Shown here: positions 54,512 to 63,232 of the stretch, one piece after another
How the letters are laid out: every line of letters begins with the position of its first letter
Position numbering within the stretch: the stretch's first letter is position 1
From: JASJBU01 sp963797085
Lineage (GTDB): Bacteria > Pseudomonadota > Gammaproteobacteria > Chromatiales > Chromatiaceae
Assembly: GCA_963797085.1 (NCBI GenBank)
Contig: CAWCOA010000022.1
Span: 1 to 64,000, forward strand
Length of the DNA stretch: 64,000 bases
Direction: 5' to 3'
Notes under the pieces: model-generated
Told to the model about the DNA's origin: nothing
The model's input: the letters and a program-made list of their open reading frames with translations, nothing else
Database searches by the model: none
Position numbers and translations under genes: made by a program

Positions 54512-55540
54512 TCAATGTGATACTAGAGGCGTGTTGGGCAGCAGACTGACTGAGTCTGGCTTGACTGTCGCTAACAGGGGAGTATGCAGATACGGCAGGA
54601 AATTGATTGATTCATCATCTGTCTCGCCTTGAGCGGGTTGCAGCCATTGAGCGATTGCCTCGAGAGAGGCGAGCAGGTGGTTATCAATATTCAAACGAAG
54701 CCGTACCTCATGCAGTTGGTTCTTTACCTCTTCCAGTGTTATATCAAGCTGCTTGGAGAGCAATACAGTCATGGCATCCGGCTGACTCTCTAAGCGTTTT
54801 TCCGCTTCGTGGAGAGCTTGCAATAGGGGGTGCAACGACTTGGCGCGGGAGCTTTGCAGGAATTCATGGGTCGTTACCAAATTGAAACTTTTGGTATATA
54901 TTCCAGGAGCGGAGATGAGCTGCAGGTTCTCAGCCTCAAGGGCCAATGCTTGGCTGAGATAGGGTTCACGGGTAGCCATTGCATCGATGAGTCCATTCGC
55001 GAGCGCTCCCGGCAGGCGGGAGGCAGGCATGAAGAGGGGCGTAACGTCTTGTCTAGTCATGCCGTGCTTCATCAGCAGGCGACCCAGAAACAGATGGAAC
55101 ACAACTCCGGGTTGAGTGCCGATGCGCTTACCACGCAAGTCATCGGGGGTTGTGATGCCGTGGTCCTTGCGCGCAACAATCTTGATCTCATTATCAGACT
55201 GGCCAATATTGGCGATCAGTCTCAGGTTAGGGTGTTTCAGTGCATATTTAACGAAAGATGCATCGGCTAGGACGGCTACATCAGTCTGGTTGCCAAGTAA
55301 AGATCTGATTACCGCTTCGTCCGTATCTTTGGCGTCCAGTTCAAGCTGTATCCCAAAATGCTCATATAGATTCTGGTCGTCAGCCAGCCTGATCAGGCTG
55401 GTGAGGAGTGTGTTTGTATGGGTCAGCTTCAAATTTTCTGCCGCCACTGCAGGTAAGCAAACCCAAAATAGAGCGCTTGCCAGGAAAGATGACAGTAAAA
55501 TTCGTTGACAAGTCTTATTATCGCTCAAATGATTCTGCAT
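54512..55540 (-). CDS. NMT1/SsuA-like periplasmic substrate-binding protein
   Basis: 342 residues from the ATG at 55540 (GAGGAA upstream). A signal peptide (LLSSFLASALFWVCLPAVAA) is followed by a type-2 periplasmic binding fold: SLIRLADDQNLYEHFGIQLE, LLGNQTDVAVLADASFVKY, DLRGKRIGTQPGVVFHLFLG and LANGLIDAMATREPYLSQAL. Members bind aliphatic sulfonates, taurine or pyrimidine precursors. No ABC permease or ATPase accompanies it, so it may work with a remote transporter or act as a sensor. Confidence 0.85.
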   Translation of the reverse strand: MQNHLSDNKTCQRILLSSFLASALFWVCLPAVAAENLKLTHTNTLLTSLIRLADDQNLYEHFGIQLELDAKDTDEAVIRSLLGNQTDVAVLADASFVKYALKHPNLRLIANIGQSDNEIKIVARKDHGITTPDDLRGKRIGTQPGVVFHLFLGRLLMKHGMTRQDVTPLFMPASRLPGALANGLIDAMATREPYLSQALALEAENLQLISAPGIYTKSFNLVTTHEFLQSSRAKSLHPLLQALHEAEKRLESQPDAMTVLLSKQLDITLEEVKNQLHEVRLRLNIDNHLLASLEAIAQWLQPAQGETDDESINFLPYLHTPLLATVKPDSVSLLPNTPLVSH

Positions 55541-56225
55541 GCTTGATTCCTCTGGCGCCATTCTGAACGAGATCAAAAGGATGGTTCTCGTTCCTGGAAT
55601 GGCTAGGGTTTATATTAATATTTGGTGAATTTTCCGTTTCACCCCATAACATCCTGAAATTACAGGTTTTGTGCATGCCTGCTTGCTGCTGCAGATGCAA
55701 CCTTGCCCACTCATCGCCTTACAGTTCCAATGGTAGTCACCAATCCGGGAGTTGCCGGATCAGCCGATTGGTTCTTCAGTTGCTGTAAAAGTCGGTGAAC
55801 AAGGCCTTGATGCGCTCTATATAAAACAAAATAGAGATTGCTTTTGGCTTGATCGGCAGCCAGGTAGATAACTTTAATTCTTTTTTTTCTTAGTGTCTGC
55901 CTGCGCAGCATAGGATCTTGCGATAGGTTGGAATGCTCTTAGCCGATGCATCTCGGTTCGTGATCCGGATGAGTCAAGCCGGTTAATGTGTAACCTGTCA
56001 CAATGGCCGTCTGTCGAAAGCCCTAGGATGTGTGGAATTTTCTGCTTGTTGGGTTTCTGATAATTTGAGGCTTGCTTGAATCAAGTCCTGCGAGTATAAG
56101 TTTATTCCCAAATCGACCTTCAGCAGGGAGTGCCTCGACCCATGACATCATTGCTTAATTTTTACTGGATTCAGTGGGAATCCCCTGCTGAGAACCCCGC
56201 ATCTTGTTGACAGACCTGGGCTGAC
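55541..56225 (+). other. Intergenic, upstream of minC
   Basis: About 690 bases. A minus-strand frame at 55711-55911 (66 residues, starting MLRRQTLRKKRIKV) has no Shine-Dalgarno and no known family; it is left unannotated as a gene. Confidence 0.4.
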
Positions 56226-56951
56226 ATGGACTCTAATCTAAAAACCACTTCACCGCAGGATGCGGTTTTCGAATTGAAGGCAGGACACTTCACCTTGCCT
56301 AACCTGCGTCTGCTGAGCGCCAATCTGGATACACTGGATGAGCAGTTGCTGGAGCGTGTCCAGCAGGCCCCGGGTTTTTTCCGCAATACTCCTGTGGTCA
56401 TTGATCTCACCCTGATGGCGGAGCATAACGAAAAGATTGATTTTGCTTTGCTGGTCGGTTTGATGCGGGGGTATGGGATGGTGCCTGTGGCAATTCAGGG
56501 GGGGTCTGCCCATCATCAGGAGATGGCGCAATTTCTCGAACTGGCGATCCTATCCAGCAATAAAGCGGGAAGACCAGCCCAGCCGGCTCCGGTAAAAAAT
56601 AGATCCAAGCCTGAGTTCAAGCCGACATCCGCAAAATTGGTGACCAGCCCGGTGCGATCAGGTCAGCGGGTCTATGCAGCGGGCCGGGATTTGATTATTC
56701 TGGCATCTGTGAGCAGTGGGGCAGAGGTCATTGCCGACGGTAACATCCATATCTATGGTGCATTACGTGGCCGTGCCCTGGCAGGGGTGAAGGGCAACCA
56801 TGAAGCGCGTATCTTTTGTCAGAAGCTGCATGCAGAACTGGTAGCCGTTGCCGGACAATATCGCGTGAGTGAGCAGCTGGAGGCTACCCGTCCAGGGCTG
56901 CCTGCCCAGATACGGCTCTCTGGGAAAAAATTACTTATCGAAAAACTGTAA
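56226..56951 (+). CDS. minC: Septum-site inhibitor MinC
   Basis: 241 residues. The N-terminal domain (FELKAGHFTLPNLRLLS, VVIDLTLM) is joined by a linker to the C-terminal beta-helix (GQRVYAAGRDLIILASVSSG, VIADGNIHIYGALRGRALAG). MinC blocks FtsZ polymerisation away from midcell when recruited to the membrane by MinD. First gene of minCDE, 30 bases before minD. Confidence 0.95.
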   Translation: MDSNLKTTSPQDAVFELKAGHFTLPNLRLLSANLDTLDEQLLERVQQAPGFFRNTPVVIDLTLMAEHNEKIDFALLVGLMRGYGMVPVAIQGGSAHHQEMAQFLELAILSSNKAGRPAQPAPVKNRSKPEFKPTSAKLVTSPVRSGQRVYAAGRDLIILASVSSGAEVIADGNIHIYGALRGRALAGVKGNHEARIFCQKLHAELVAVAGQYRVSEQLEATRPGLPAQIRLSGKKLLIEKL

Positions 56952-56981
56952 CTACGTGACCGAATCGTAGAGGAGTCTGAG

Positions 56982-57791
56982 TTGGCGAGAATTATAGTTG
57001 TAACCTCGGGTAAAGGCGGTGTTGGCAAGACCACAACCAGTGCTGCTTTTGCCATGGGCCTGGCGTTGCGAGGTCATCGCACCGCAGTTATTGATTTTGA
57101 TGTGGGATTGAGAAATCTCGATCTGATCATGGGCTGTGAACGGCGTGTGGTTTATGATCTGGTGAACGTGATCAACGGCGAGGCGAATCTCAATCAGGCC
57201 CTGATCCGGGATAAGCGTTGCGATACCTTATTCGTACTGCCGGCCTCTCAGACCCGGGACAAGGAGGCGCTGACCCGGGAAGGCGTGGATCGTATCCTGA
57301 CAGAGCTCTCCGAAAGCTTCGATTATGTTGTTTGTGATTCGCCGGCCGGTATCGAGCATGGTGCTACCATGGCGATGTATTTTGCCGATGACGCGGTGGT
57401 TGTTACCAATCCTGAAGTCTCGTCAGTGCGCGACTCAGACCGTATGCTCGGCATCCTGGCCAGCAAATCGCGGCGTGCGGAAAATGGCAGCGAACCCATC
57501 CGGGAATTCCTCCTCCTGAGCCGCTATGCACCCGAGCGGGTCAAGAACGGTGAAATGCTCAGTGTGGACGATGTTCAGGATATCTTGTCATTGAACCTGT
57601 TGGGCGTCATCCCTGAGTCCCAGGCCGTGCTGAATGCGTCCAATTCCGGAACCCCGGTCATCCTCGATTCCAGCAGTGATGCAGGACAGGCTTATGATGA
57701 CCTGGTCTCCCGTTATCTGGGCGAGGATCTGCCGCACCGCTTCCTCGAAGTACAGAAAAAAGGTTTTCTCGGTCGTTTGTTTGGGAGCTGA
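56982..57791 (+). CDS. minD: Septum-site ATPase MinD
   Basis: 269 residues with a TTG start after GAGGAGTC. It has the deviant Walker A motif (TSGKGGVGKTT, signature Lys11), DFDVGLRNLDLIMGCERRVV and the C-terminal amphipathic membrane-targeting sequence ending KKGFLGRLFGS. It cycles on the membrane with MinE to position division. The stop overlaps or abuts minE (TGATGATAATG). Confidence 0.96.
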   Translation: MARIIVVTSGKGGVGKTTTSAAFAMGLALRGHRTAVIDFDVGLRNLDLIMGCERRVVYDLVNVINGEANLNQALIRDKRCDTLFVLPASQTRDKEALTREGVDRILTELSESFDYVVCDSPAGIEHGATMAMYFADDAVVVTNPEVSSVRDSDRMLGILASKSRRAENGSEPIREFLLLSRYAPERVKNGEMLSVDDVQDILSLNLLGVIPESQAVLNASNSGTPVILDSSSDAGQAYDDLVSRYLGEDLPHRFLEVQKKGFLGRLFGS

Positions 57792-57796
57792 TGATA

Positions 57797-58072
57797 ATGG
57801 GTTTACTCGACTATTTTCGCTCAGAAAAGAAGAGTTCCGCCGGCGTCGCCAAGGAGCGTTTGCAGATCCTGGTCGCCCATGAAAGATCGGAACGCAATAA
57901 ACCATCCTATCTACCCCAATTGCAGAAAGACATTCTGGATGTGATCCGTAAATATGTGTCTATTGATCAGGATGCAATATCGGTGAACCTGGAAAAGAAC
58001 AGTACCCAGGAAATACTGGAGTTGAATATTGTACTGCCGGAGCAGCGCTCCGCCCGTACGGCATCCGGCTAG
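57797..58072 (+). CDS. minE: Min topological specificity factor MinE
   Basis: 91 residues from 57797 (MGLLDYFRSEKKSSAG, the membrane-targeting N-terminus); an ATG at 57791 overlapping the minD stop would add two residues. It has the MinD-stimulating helix (VAKERLQILVAHERS) and the C-terminal dimerisation region (VIRKYVSIDQDAISVNLE). Last gene of the operon. Confidence 0.95.
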   Translation: MGLLDYFRSEKKSSAGVAKERLQILVAHERSERNKPSYLPQLQKDILDVIRKYVSIDQDAISVNLEKNSTQEILELNIVLPEQRSARTASG

Positions 58073-58323
58073 ACGAGAGAATATTTTGGTCGGTGGCCTG
58101 GCCTGCGGGAAATAGCCTATCGCAGGCTGCCCTTAGAACTGTCTGGAAGGGGGGAGAAACGCCGGGCACTGATTTTCGCTACCTATTAAAAAATAACAAC
58201 AAATAGGTTAATAATAATTGCTATTTAATAATATTCTAATATACTTGTCCTCATTGGAGGCTATCACGTATCTGCTTCCTAATTAATTATTTACATATCA
58301 CTAAATTTTTGAGGAATCGACTT

Positions 58324-58947
58324 ATGAATATTGTAAAGGCTGCCACCGCTGCTGCATTAATCGCCACTTCAGCTTCAGCTTCTGCCTGGTGGGGTAATAA
58401 TGGTAACTTTATGGATGACTTCTTCGGTGATGCTGCCGGTGATTTCGACTTCTCGTTCAACATGCGGGCCCATGGAAATGGTTATGGCCGCGGTTACAAT
58501 GGCTATCGTGACTACTATGGTTATGGAGCGCCCGTTTACGCCGCTCCGGTGCTGACTGAAGAGCAGCAGGCTGCCATTACTGAACAGCAGCAGGCATTCG
58601 CCGAGCAGCAGCAGAAGGCCTTTGAACAGGCTGTAGCTGCACAGCGTCAGCAGATGGAGCAGTTCAACACTGATCCTCGCACAACCATGGACGCCGATTT
58701 CAAATCCATGCAAGAGACCATGGAGACTGAGCGTGCTCAGATGTTGCAAGAGATGGAGAAGTTCTCACCTGCAGATCGTGAGTTGCCGGCACACATTGCC
58801 AAGCGCATCGAAGACTCGCAGGCGCGTCGTGACGAGATGACCAAACAGAGCGAAGCCCGTCGTGCTGAGATGATGCAGCAGATGGAAGCCCGTCGTGCTG
58901 CCAGTATGGAGCGCGCACCTTTCGATACCAATCGTACCGAGATCTAA
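58324..58947 (+). CDS. Sulfur globule-type secreted protein
   Basis: 207 residues from 58324 (TGAGGAAT upstream; an upstream TTG is less likely). The signal peptide (AATAAALIATSASASA) is followed at once by WWGNNGNFMDDFFGDAAGDF and a Gly/Tyr/Asn-rich segment (HGNGYGRGYNGYRDYYGYG). A long Gln/Glu/Met/Arg-rich helical tail follows. Aromatic-glycine sequence after WW is typical of sulfur globule envelope proteins in purple sulfur bacteria and relatives; the long coiled tail is unusual for the classic small Sgp proteins. It probably coats periplasmic sulfur. A terminator follows. Confidence 0.72.
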   Translation: MNIVKAATAAALIATSASASAWWGNNGNFMDDFFGDAAGDFDFSFNMRAHGNGYGRGYNGYRDYYGYGAPVYAAPVLTEEQQAAITEQQQAFAEQQQKAFEQAVAAQRQQMEQFNTDPRTTMDADFKSMQETMETERAQMLQEMEKFSPADRELPAHIAKRIEDSQARRDEMTKQSEARRAEMMQQMEARRAASMERAPFDTNRTEI

Positions 58948-58966
58948 AATTCATTCCTAAATAAAC

Positions 58967-58997
58967 AAAGCGCATCCGGTTATCCCGGATGCGCTTT
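58967..58997 (+). terminator. Terminator after the sulfur-globule-type gene
   Basis: A perfect 13-bp stem (AAAGCGCATCCGG with CCGGATGCGCTTT) around a 5-nt loop. It lies between convergent genes and can serve both strands. Confidence 0.85.
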
Positions 58998-59054
58998 GGG
59001 TCCCAACCCAGGATCAGGAAGGAGCCATTCTATAGCAATTCAAAGTGCGTTATT

Positions 59055-59876
59055 TCAGTCGTCGTCGCGATCGCGGCCTTTGCTTCTTTTCTTGCCGTTC
59101 AGCTTTTTATACAGATCCTTGCTGCAGATGCTGCCTTTGATGACAGCTGCGCCCGGGTCGTCCTCAACCGAATCGGGTGAGAAGATGTGGCCCTGTAGCA
59201 ACAGATCGGCACTGCCATCCATCACTTTGAGTTCGACCTCATCATCATCTTCGTCTTTATAAGTCGCAAGTCCCAATGCGCTGTGTGTAATGGATGCTCC
59301 GATCTCAAAATTGATCAAATCTTCCAGGTGCATGATGCCGGCTGCGCGTGTCGCCATCACCAGTGGGATCTGCTTGTTCTTTGAGACTTTAACAACACCG
59401 TCGAATACAGAGACCTCGGTGAGTCTTGGGAAAGGTAGCCCCATGCTCAGCATGGGCTGTGCAAGCTGGAAGGTACAGCTCATTGGATCTGCCGGATCTG
59501 TGCAGGAGTCCTGGTACCAGTTTGTGAGGCTGGCACACAGCAATTCAGCTTCAAACTCATAGCCGCCGATAGTGCCTGTAATTGTACCGGTTACAGATGA
59601 AGGCACCATATCCCCGGTTGGTAGAGGCGTTATTGGCCCGAAATAGTCACAATTGAACAGATGCTCTTCCTCGGTAAACGGATAGAACATCTCTTGTAGA
59701 TCGCCATCCAGGAAATCTTTGACCGCGCAAGATCCATCTACCTCCATGTGAAAAGGTGCGATTTCCACGTCCATGCAGTAATTTTGAGCATCGTCATCTG
59801 CGATTGCCAGGCTGGTACCGGCGGCCAATACGATAGCGACCAGGCCATGAGCCGATAACTGACGAAATGATTTCAT
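59055..59876 (-). CDS. Uncharacterised secreted protein
   Basis: 273 residues with a signal peptide (HGLVAIVLAAGTSLAIA). The mature protein has seven Cys and no membrane segment, beginning DDDAQNYCMDVEIAPFHMEV. The C-terminal end is highly charged (KKRSKGRDRDDD). The body contains TGTITGTIGGYEFEAELLC, suggesting beta structure. No family was recognised. It is convergent with the sulfur-globule-type gene. Confidence 0.75.
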   Translation of the reverse strand: MKSFRQLSAHGLVAIVLAAGTSLAIADDDAQNYCMDVEIAPFHMEVDGSCAVKDFLDGDLQEMFYPFTEEEHLFNCDYFGPITPLPTGDMVPSSVTGTITGTIGGYEFEAELLCASLTNWYQDSCTDPADPMSCTFQLAQPMLSMGLPFPRLTEVSVFDGVVKVSKNKQIPLVMATRAAGIMHLEDLINFEIGASITHSALGLATYKDEDDDEVELKVMDGSADLLLQGHIFSPDSVEDDPGAAVIKGSICSKDLYKKLNGKKRSKGRDRDDD

Positions 59877-60083
59877 AGGGTGTCCTCCGTGGATTCGGAT
59901 TGTTGGGCATGAACGACGAAACCGCGTAACTTCATGTGCAGCTTAGAAGTGCGATTTTGTCGAATTCAAGTCAGAAATACTGACAGGGGGTTGAAGCCTA
60001 ACATCCTGATAATAGGGCGGTCACTCCTGGAATTCCCTAGGTTAATTGTCCAGGATCAACTGATTTAGAGATAACTGCGAGTT

Positions 60084-61424
60084 TCAGCCTTTTGGCGGGT
60101 ATTGAATGGTCACAATCAGACCGGAACCCTCATCTGGGGCTGAAAGCGCGATCCTGCCGTTGTGTACTGAAATGATCGCCTCGACGATAGACAGACCGAG
60201 ACCGGAACCAGGGGTGGTTGTCCCCGGGGACTGATAGAAACGTTCGAAGATTTTTTGCCGCTCAGCTTCTGGAATGCCTGGCCCTGTGTCCTCGACCCTG
60301 ATACATGCACCCTGGGTGTTGTCACACAGCACAACCCGAATGTAGCCTGTCGGCGGCGTGGCATGAATGGCATTTCTGATCAGGTTACGCAACAGAATGG
60401 CGGTGAGTTCCTGATTTCCACGGGTCGGCATGGGGCCATCACCGATCAGTTCGACTTCCAAGCCCTTCTCCAAGGCTGCGGGGGAAAGTTCTGTCATGAC
60501 CTCAACCGCGATGCTGTGTAGATCCAACTCTACAAAACTATTCCGCAACTGGTCAGGTTGAATCCGGGCAAGCGTCAACAGCTGATCGATGATGTGGCTG
60601 AGCCTGCTGGAACCCTTGATAATCTGCGAGAGCGAGTGGCTGCGGTGTTCCTCCTCTTGCGCATTCAATGCAGAGTGGGCATGAGCGATGACCCCACCGA
60701 TCGGGTTGCGTAGTTCATGGGCGACATTGGATGTGAAACGGCTGTAACGCTGCATCGCCTCCTTGAGGCGTAGGAAAAGCGCATTGATCTCGTCTACCAT
60801 GACGGAAACTTCAACCGGGACATCCTTGGTCGGCAAAGGCTCGAGGTTTCCCTGGTCTCTGCTGGAGATCTGTTGCGCCAGCCAGTGCAGTGGGGCCAGT
60901 CCCCGACTGATTGCCAGGCCGAGCAAGCCAAGAAACGGGGTCAACAGGAGCATCGGCATCAGGGTGTTCAGGGCAAATTCCTGGACCAGGGCATCGCGCA
61001 CTGAATAGGCCTGGGCGACATGCACCAGGTGCACATGCCCCGGGTAGGCGAGTGTATAGGAGCGCCACTTCTCGCCATCGATTTCCACATCTGAAAAGCC
61101 TTTGGTCGTCTTAGTGGTGATGTGCTCGAGGGGGGCTCCAGGTCCGTGCAGCAACAACAGGCCGGTATCCGACCAGGCTTGAAAAATGATCGGGAATTCA
61201 TAGCCCCGTTCACGCAGATCCTCGCCGAGATCTGACAGGTCCTGCTCCTCTTCTTCATGCAGGGCGATGACCCCGATGAGGGTGGCAATCTGAGAAAGGT
61301 CGGTGTCGAAGACCTGGTTGATCTCATTGCTGCTGCGCCACCAGAGAAAACCGGTGATCAGCCCCATCACCAGTAAAAAGGTGCTGAGCACGAGGACCAG
61401 GAGTCGTTGTTGAATCGAGCGCAC
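60084..61424 (-). CDS. Sensor histidine kinase (QseC/PmrB-like)
   Basis: 446 residues with a GTG start six bases after the response regulator stop. TM1 (LLVLVLSTFLLVMGLITGFLWW), a periplasmic region of about 130 residues, TM2 (LMPMLLLTPFLGLLGLAIS) and a HAMP-like linker lead to the H-box FTSNVAHELRNPIGG, N-box LLRNLIRNAIHAT, G1 VEDTGPGIPE, F-box FERFYQS and G2 GSGLGLSIV. All catalytic boxes are intact. The signal is unknown. Confidence 0.92.
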   Translation of the reverse strand: MRSIQQRLLVLVLSTFLLVMGLITGFLWWRSSNEINQVFDTDLSQIATLIGVIALHEEEEQDLSDLGEDLRERGYEFPIIFQAWSDTGLLLLHGPGAPLEHITTKTTKGFSDVEIDGEKWRSYTLAYPGHVHLVHVAQAYSVRDALVQEFALNTLMPMLLLTPFLGLLGLAISRGLAPLHWLAQQISSRDQGNLEPLPTKDVPVEVSVMVDEINALFLRLKEAMQRYSRFTSNVAHELRNPIGGVIAHAHSALNAQEEEHRSHSLSQIIKGSSRLSHIIDQLLTLARIQPDQLRNSFVELDLHSIAVEVMTELSPAALEKGLEVELIGDGPMPTRGNQELTAILLRNLIRNAIHATPPTGYIRVVLCDNTQGACIRVEDTGPGIPEAERQKIFERFYQSPGTTTPGSGLGLSIVEAIISVHNGRIALSAPDEGSGLIVTIQYPPKG

Positions 61425-61430
61425 GATGGG

Positions 61431-62084
61431 CTAGCCAATAATGTAGCCGACACCACGAATGGTGCGGATTGGATTGATTTTGAGTTTCTTGCGCAGATGA
61501 TGGATGTGTACTTCCACAGCGTTACTCTCAACTTCATCACCCCAGCCGTAGAGTGCTTCTTCGATCTGCGCGCGGGAAATCACCCTGCCAGTATTTTCCA
61601 GAAGCAGTTGCAGCACACTGAACTCCCGGTTGGAAAGATTTACCGGCTGACCATCGACGGTCACAGTGTGGGTTTGTGGGTCCAGACAGAGGTTGTCCAC
61701 TTGCAGCTGCGGCGAAGTATGGCCTTTATTGCGGCGATGCAGGGCCTGGATGCGTGCGCAAAGCTCATCCATTTCGAATGGTTTGACCACATAGTCGTCT
61801 GCGCCGCTGTTCAGCATCTCGACCCGGTCAGTCAGTTCGGATCTGGCTGTCAGAATGAGCACGGGGATATCGTTGCTATCCGATCTCAGTCGGTTGAGCA
61901 GTTCCTGTCCCGACAAATTCGGCAATTGCAAGTCTAATATGGCGAGATCGTAATACTCTCTGCGAAGTGCATGATCAGCTGTTATGCCATCCTGGACCCA
62001 GTCTACGGTGTGGCCGCGTTGTTGCAACACGGTCTGCAATCCATCTCCCAGCAGCTCATCATCCTCTACGATAAGTAGACGCAT
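61431..62084 (-). CDS. OmpR/PhoB-family response regulator
   Basis: 217 residues; the ATG at 62084 follows AGGAGG, and a longer frame adds 17 residues without support. Receiver domain: MRLLIVEDDELLGDGL, phosphoacceptor Asp51 in LAILDLQLPN, LTARSELTDRV and Lys in DYVVKPFEM. The winged helix contains IEEALYGWGDEVESNAVEVH and IRTIRGVGYI. Co-transcribed with the kinase. Confidence 0.93.
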   Translation of the reverse strand: MRLLIVEDDELLGDGLQTVLQQRGHTVDWVQDGITADHALRREYYDLAILDLQLPNLSGQELLNRLRSDSNDIPVLILTARSELTDRVEMLNSGADDYVVKPFEMDELCARIQALHRRNKGHTSPQLQVDNLCLDPQTHTVTVDGQPVNLSNREFSVLQLLLENTGRVISRAQIEEALYGWGDEVESNAVEVHIHHLRKKLKINPIRTIRGVGYIIG

Positions 62085-62177
62085 GATTGCCTGCCTCCTG
62101 ATTATTTTATAATTATAGTGTTCGCGGATTGCCAATGAATCTCTGACATTGGCAGTGTATCCTCGATACGCTTATGG

Positions 62178-62218
62178 GACCCCGTCCCGCCAGACGACTG
62201 TATTGACGGGACGGGGTC
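62178..62218. terminator. Inverted repeat, terminator-like
   Basis: GACCCCGTCCCG pairs perfectly with CGGGACGGGGTC across 17 bases. It lies between the FKBP gene (minus, upstream) and the response regulator, and may terminate the FKBP transcript, though a T-run is lacking. Confidence 0.5.
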
Positions 62219-62267
62219 TATAGATTCACGCACCGGGTTCAGGTGGTGAATAATGGTTTTGCTGCCT

Positions 62268-62957
62268 CTAATCTACCGAGATCAGCTCGACTTCAAACAG
62301 CAATGCGCTGTTGGCCGGGATATTGCGGCCGGCGCCCCGCTCACCATAACCGAGTTCGGGTGGGATATAGATTTCCCACTTATCGCCTTCCTGCATCAGT
62401 TGCAGCGCTTCGGTCCAGCCTTTGATGACCCGGTTCACCTTAAATGTTGCCGGTTTGTTTCTCTTGTACGAGCTGTCAAATTCCTGGCCGTTCAGGAGTT
62501 TTCCACGATAATGCACGGTAACGCCGTCTTCAGCCTTGGGGGATTTGCCGGAACCTGCTGTGAGCTCTTTGTACTGCAGGCCGCTTGGCAGGGTAGTCAC
62601 GCCTTCTTTCTTGGCGTTCTCGGCAAAAAATTCCTTGCTGGTGGCAAGATTTTTCTCAGCCACTGCGTTGGCCCGTTCCTTTTGCGCAGTAACCATCTGC
62701 TCTTTCAGGGTATTCAGGGCAGCTTGTCGTTCTTCGGCGTTGAGGCTCGGGGCCGTGTTGGTGAGTGCATCCTGTACACCCCGCAGGACGATTTCATTGT
62801 TGAGTTTCATTGATTGGTTCTTGGTAACCTCACCCAACTGGTAACCGACACTGTAGCTGATCTTGTCGTGTTCGGTCGCGAGTGGGGCCTGGTCTTCAGC
62901 CAGGCAGACATTTTGCAGCAGGCCTAAGGCCATCATAGGTATAATTATGCGCTTCAT
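62268..62957 (-). CDS. FKBP-type peptidyl-prolyl isomerase, exported (FklB/Mip-like)
   Basis: 229 residues. A signal peptide (IIPMMALGLLQNVCLA) is followed by the N-terminal dimerisation helices (SYSVGYQLGEVTKNQSMKLN, EERQAALNTLKEQMVTAQ) and an FKBP domain: VTVHYRGKLLNGQEFDSSY, VIKGWTEALQLMQEGDKWE, YIPPELGYGERGAG and IPANSALLFEVELISV. It catalyses proline isomerisation and chaperones envelope proteins. Confidence 0.93.
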   Translation of the reverse strand: MKRIIIPMMALGLLQNVCLAEDQAPLATEHDKISYSVGYQLGEVTKNQSMKLNNEIVLRGVQDALTNTAPSLNAEERQAALNTLKEQMVTAQKERANAVAEKNLATSKEFFAENAKKEGVTTLPSGLQYKELTAGSGKSPKAEDGVTVHYRGKLLNGQEFDSSYKRNKPATFKVNRVIKGWTEALQLMQEGDKWEIYIPPELGYGERGAGRNIPANSALLFEVELISVD

Positions 62958-63232
62958 GGTATCAATGCTTTGGTAAATGATTATGAGTGAGAAGGGCCGT
63001 ATGGCAGTTGAAAAAACCGCTATCTGAGCCAGATTGTCCCTAGATTTTTATTCTAAATAAGTATGTGACCCTACCAACTAAGAGGTGGCGGGGCAATACT
63101 TACAGGTTGGTATTTGTACGGGGCGCTCGAAAGCCAATTGACGGGGTTCACACCTCCCGCCACTACTGAGAAATACTACCCAGATCCGTTCAGCTACTTG
63201 TCCAGCGAGGTCGATACCTGCAATCTATCTTC

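Noticed and set aside
55711..55911. 66-residue basic minus-strand frame
   Set aside because: No ribosome-binding site, no recognised family and no conserved neighbour; left as intergenic.
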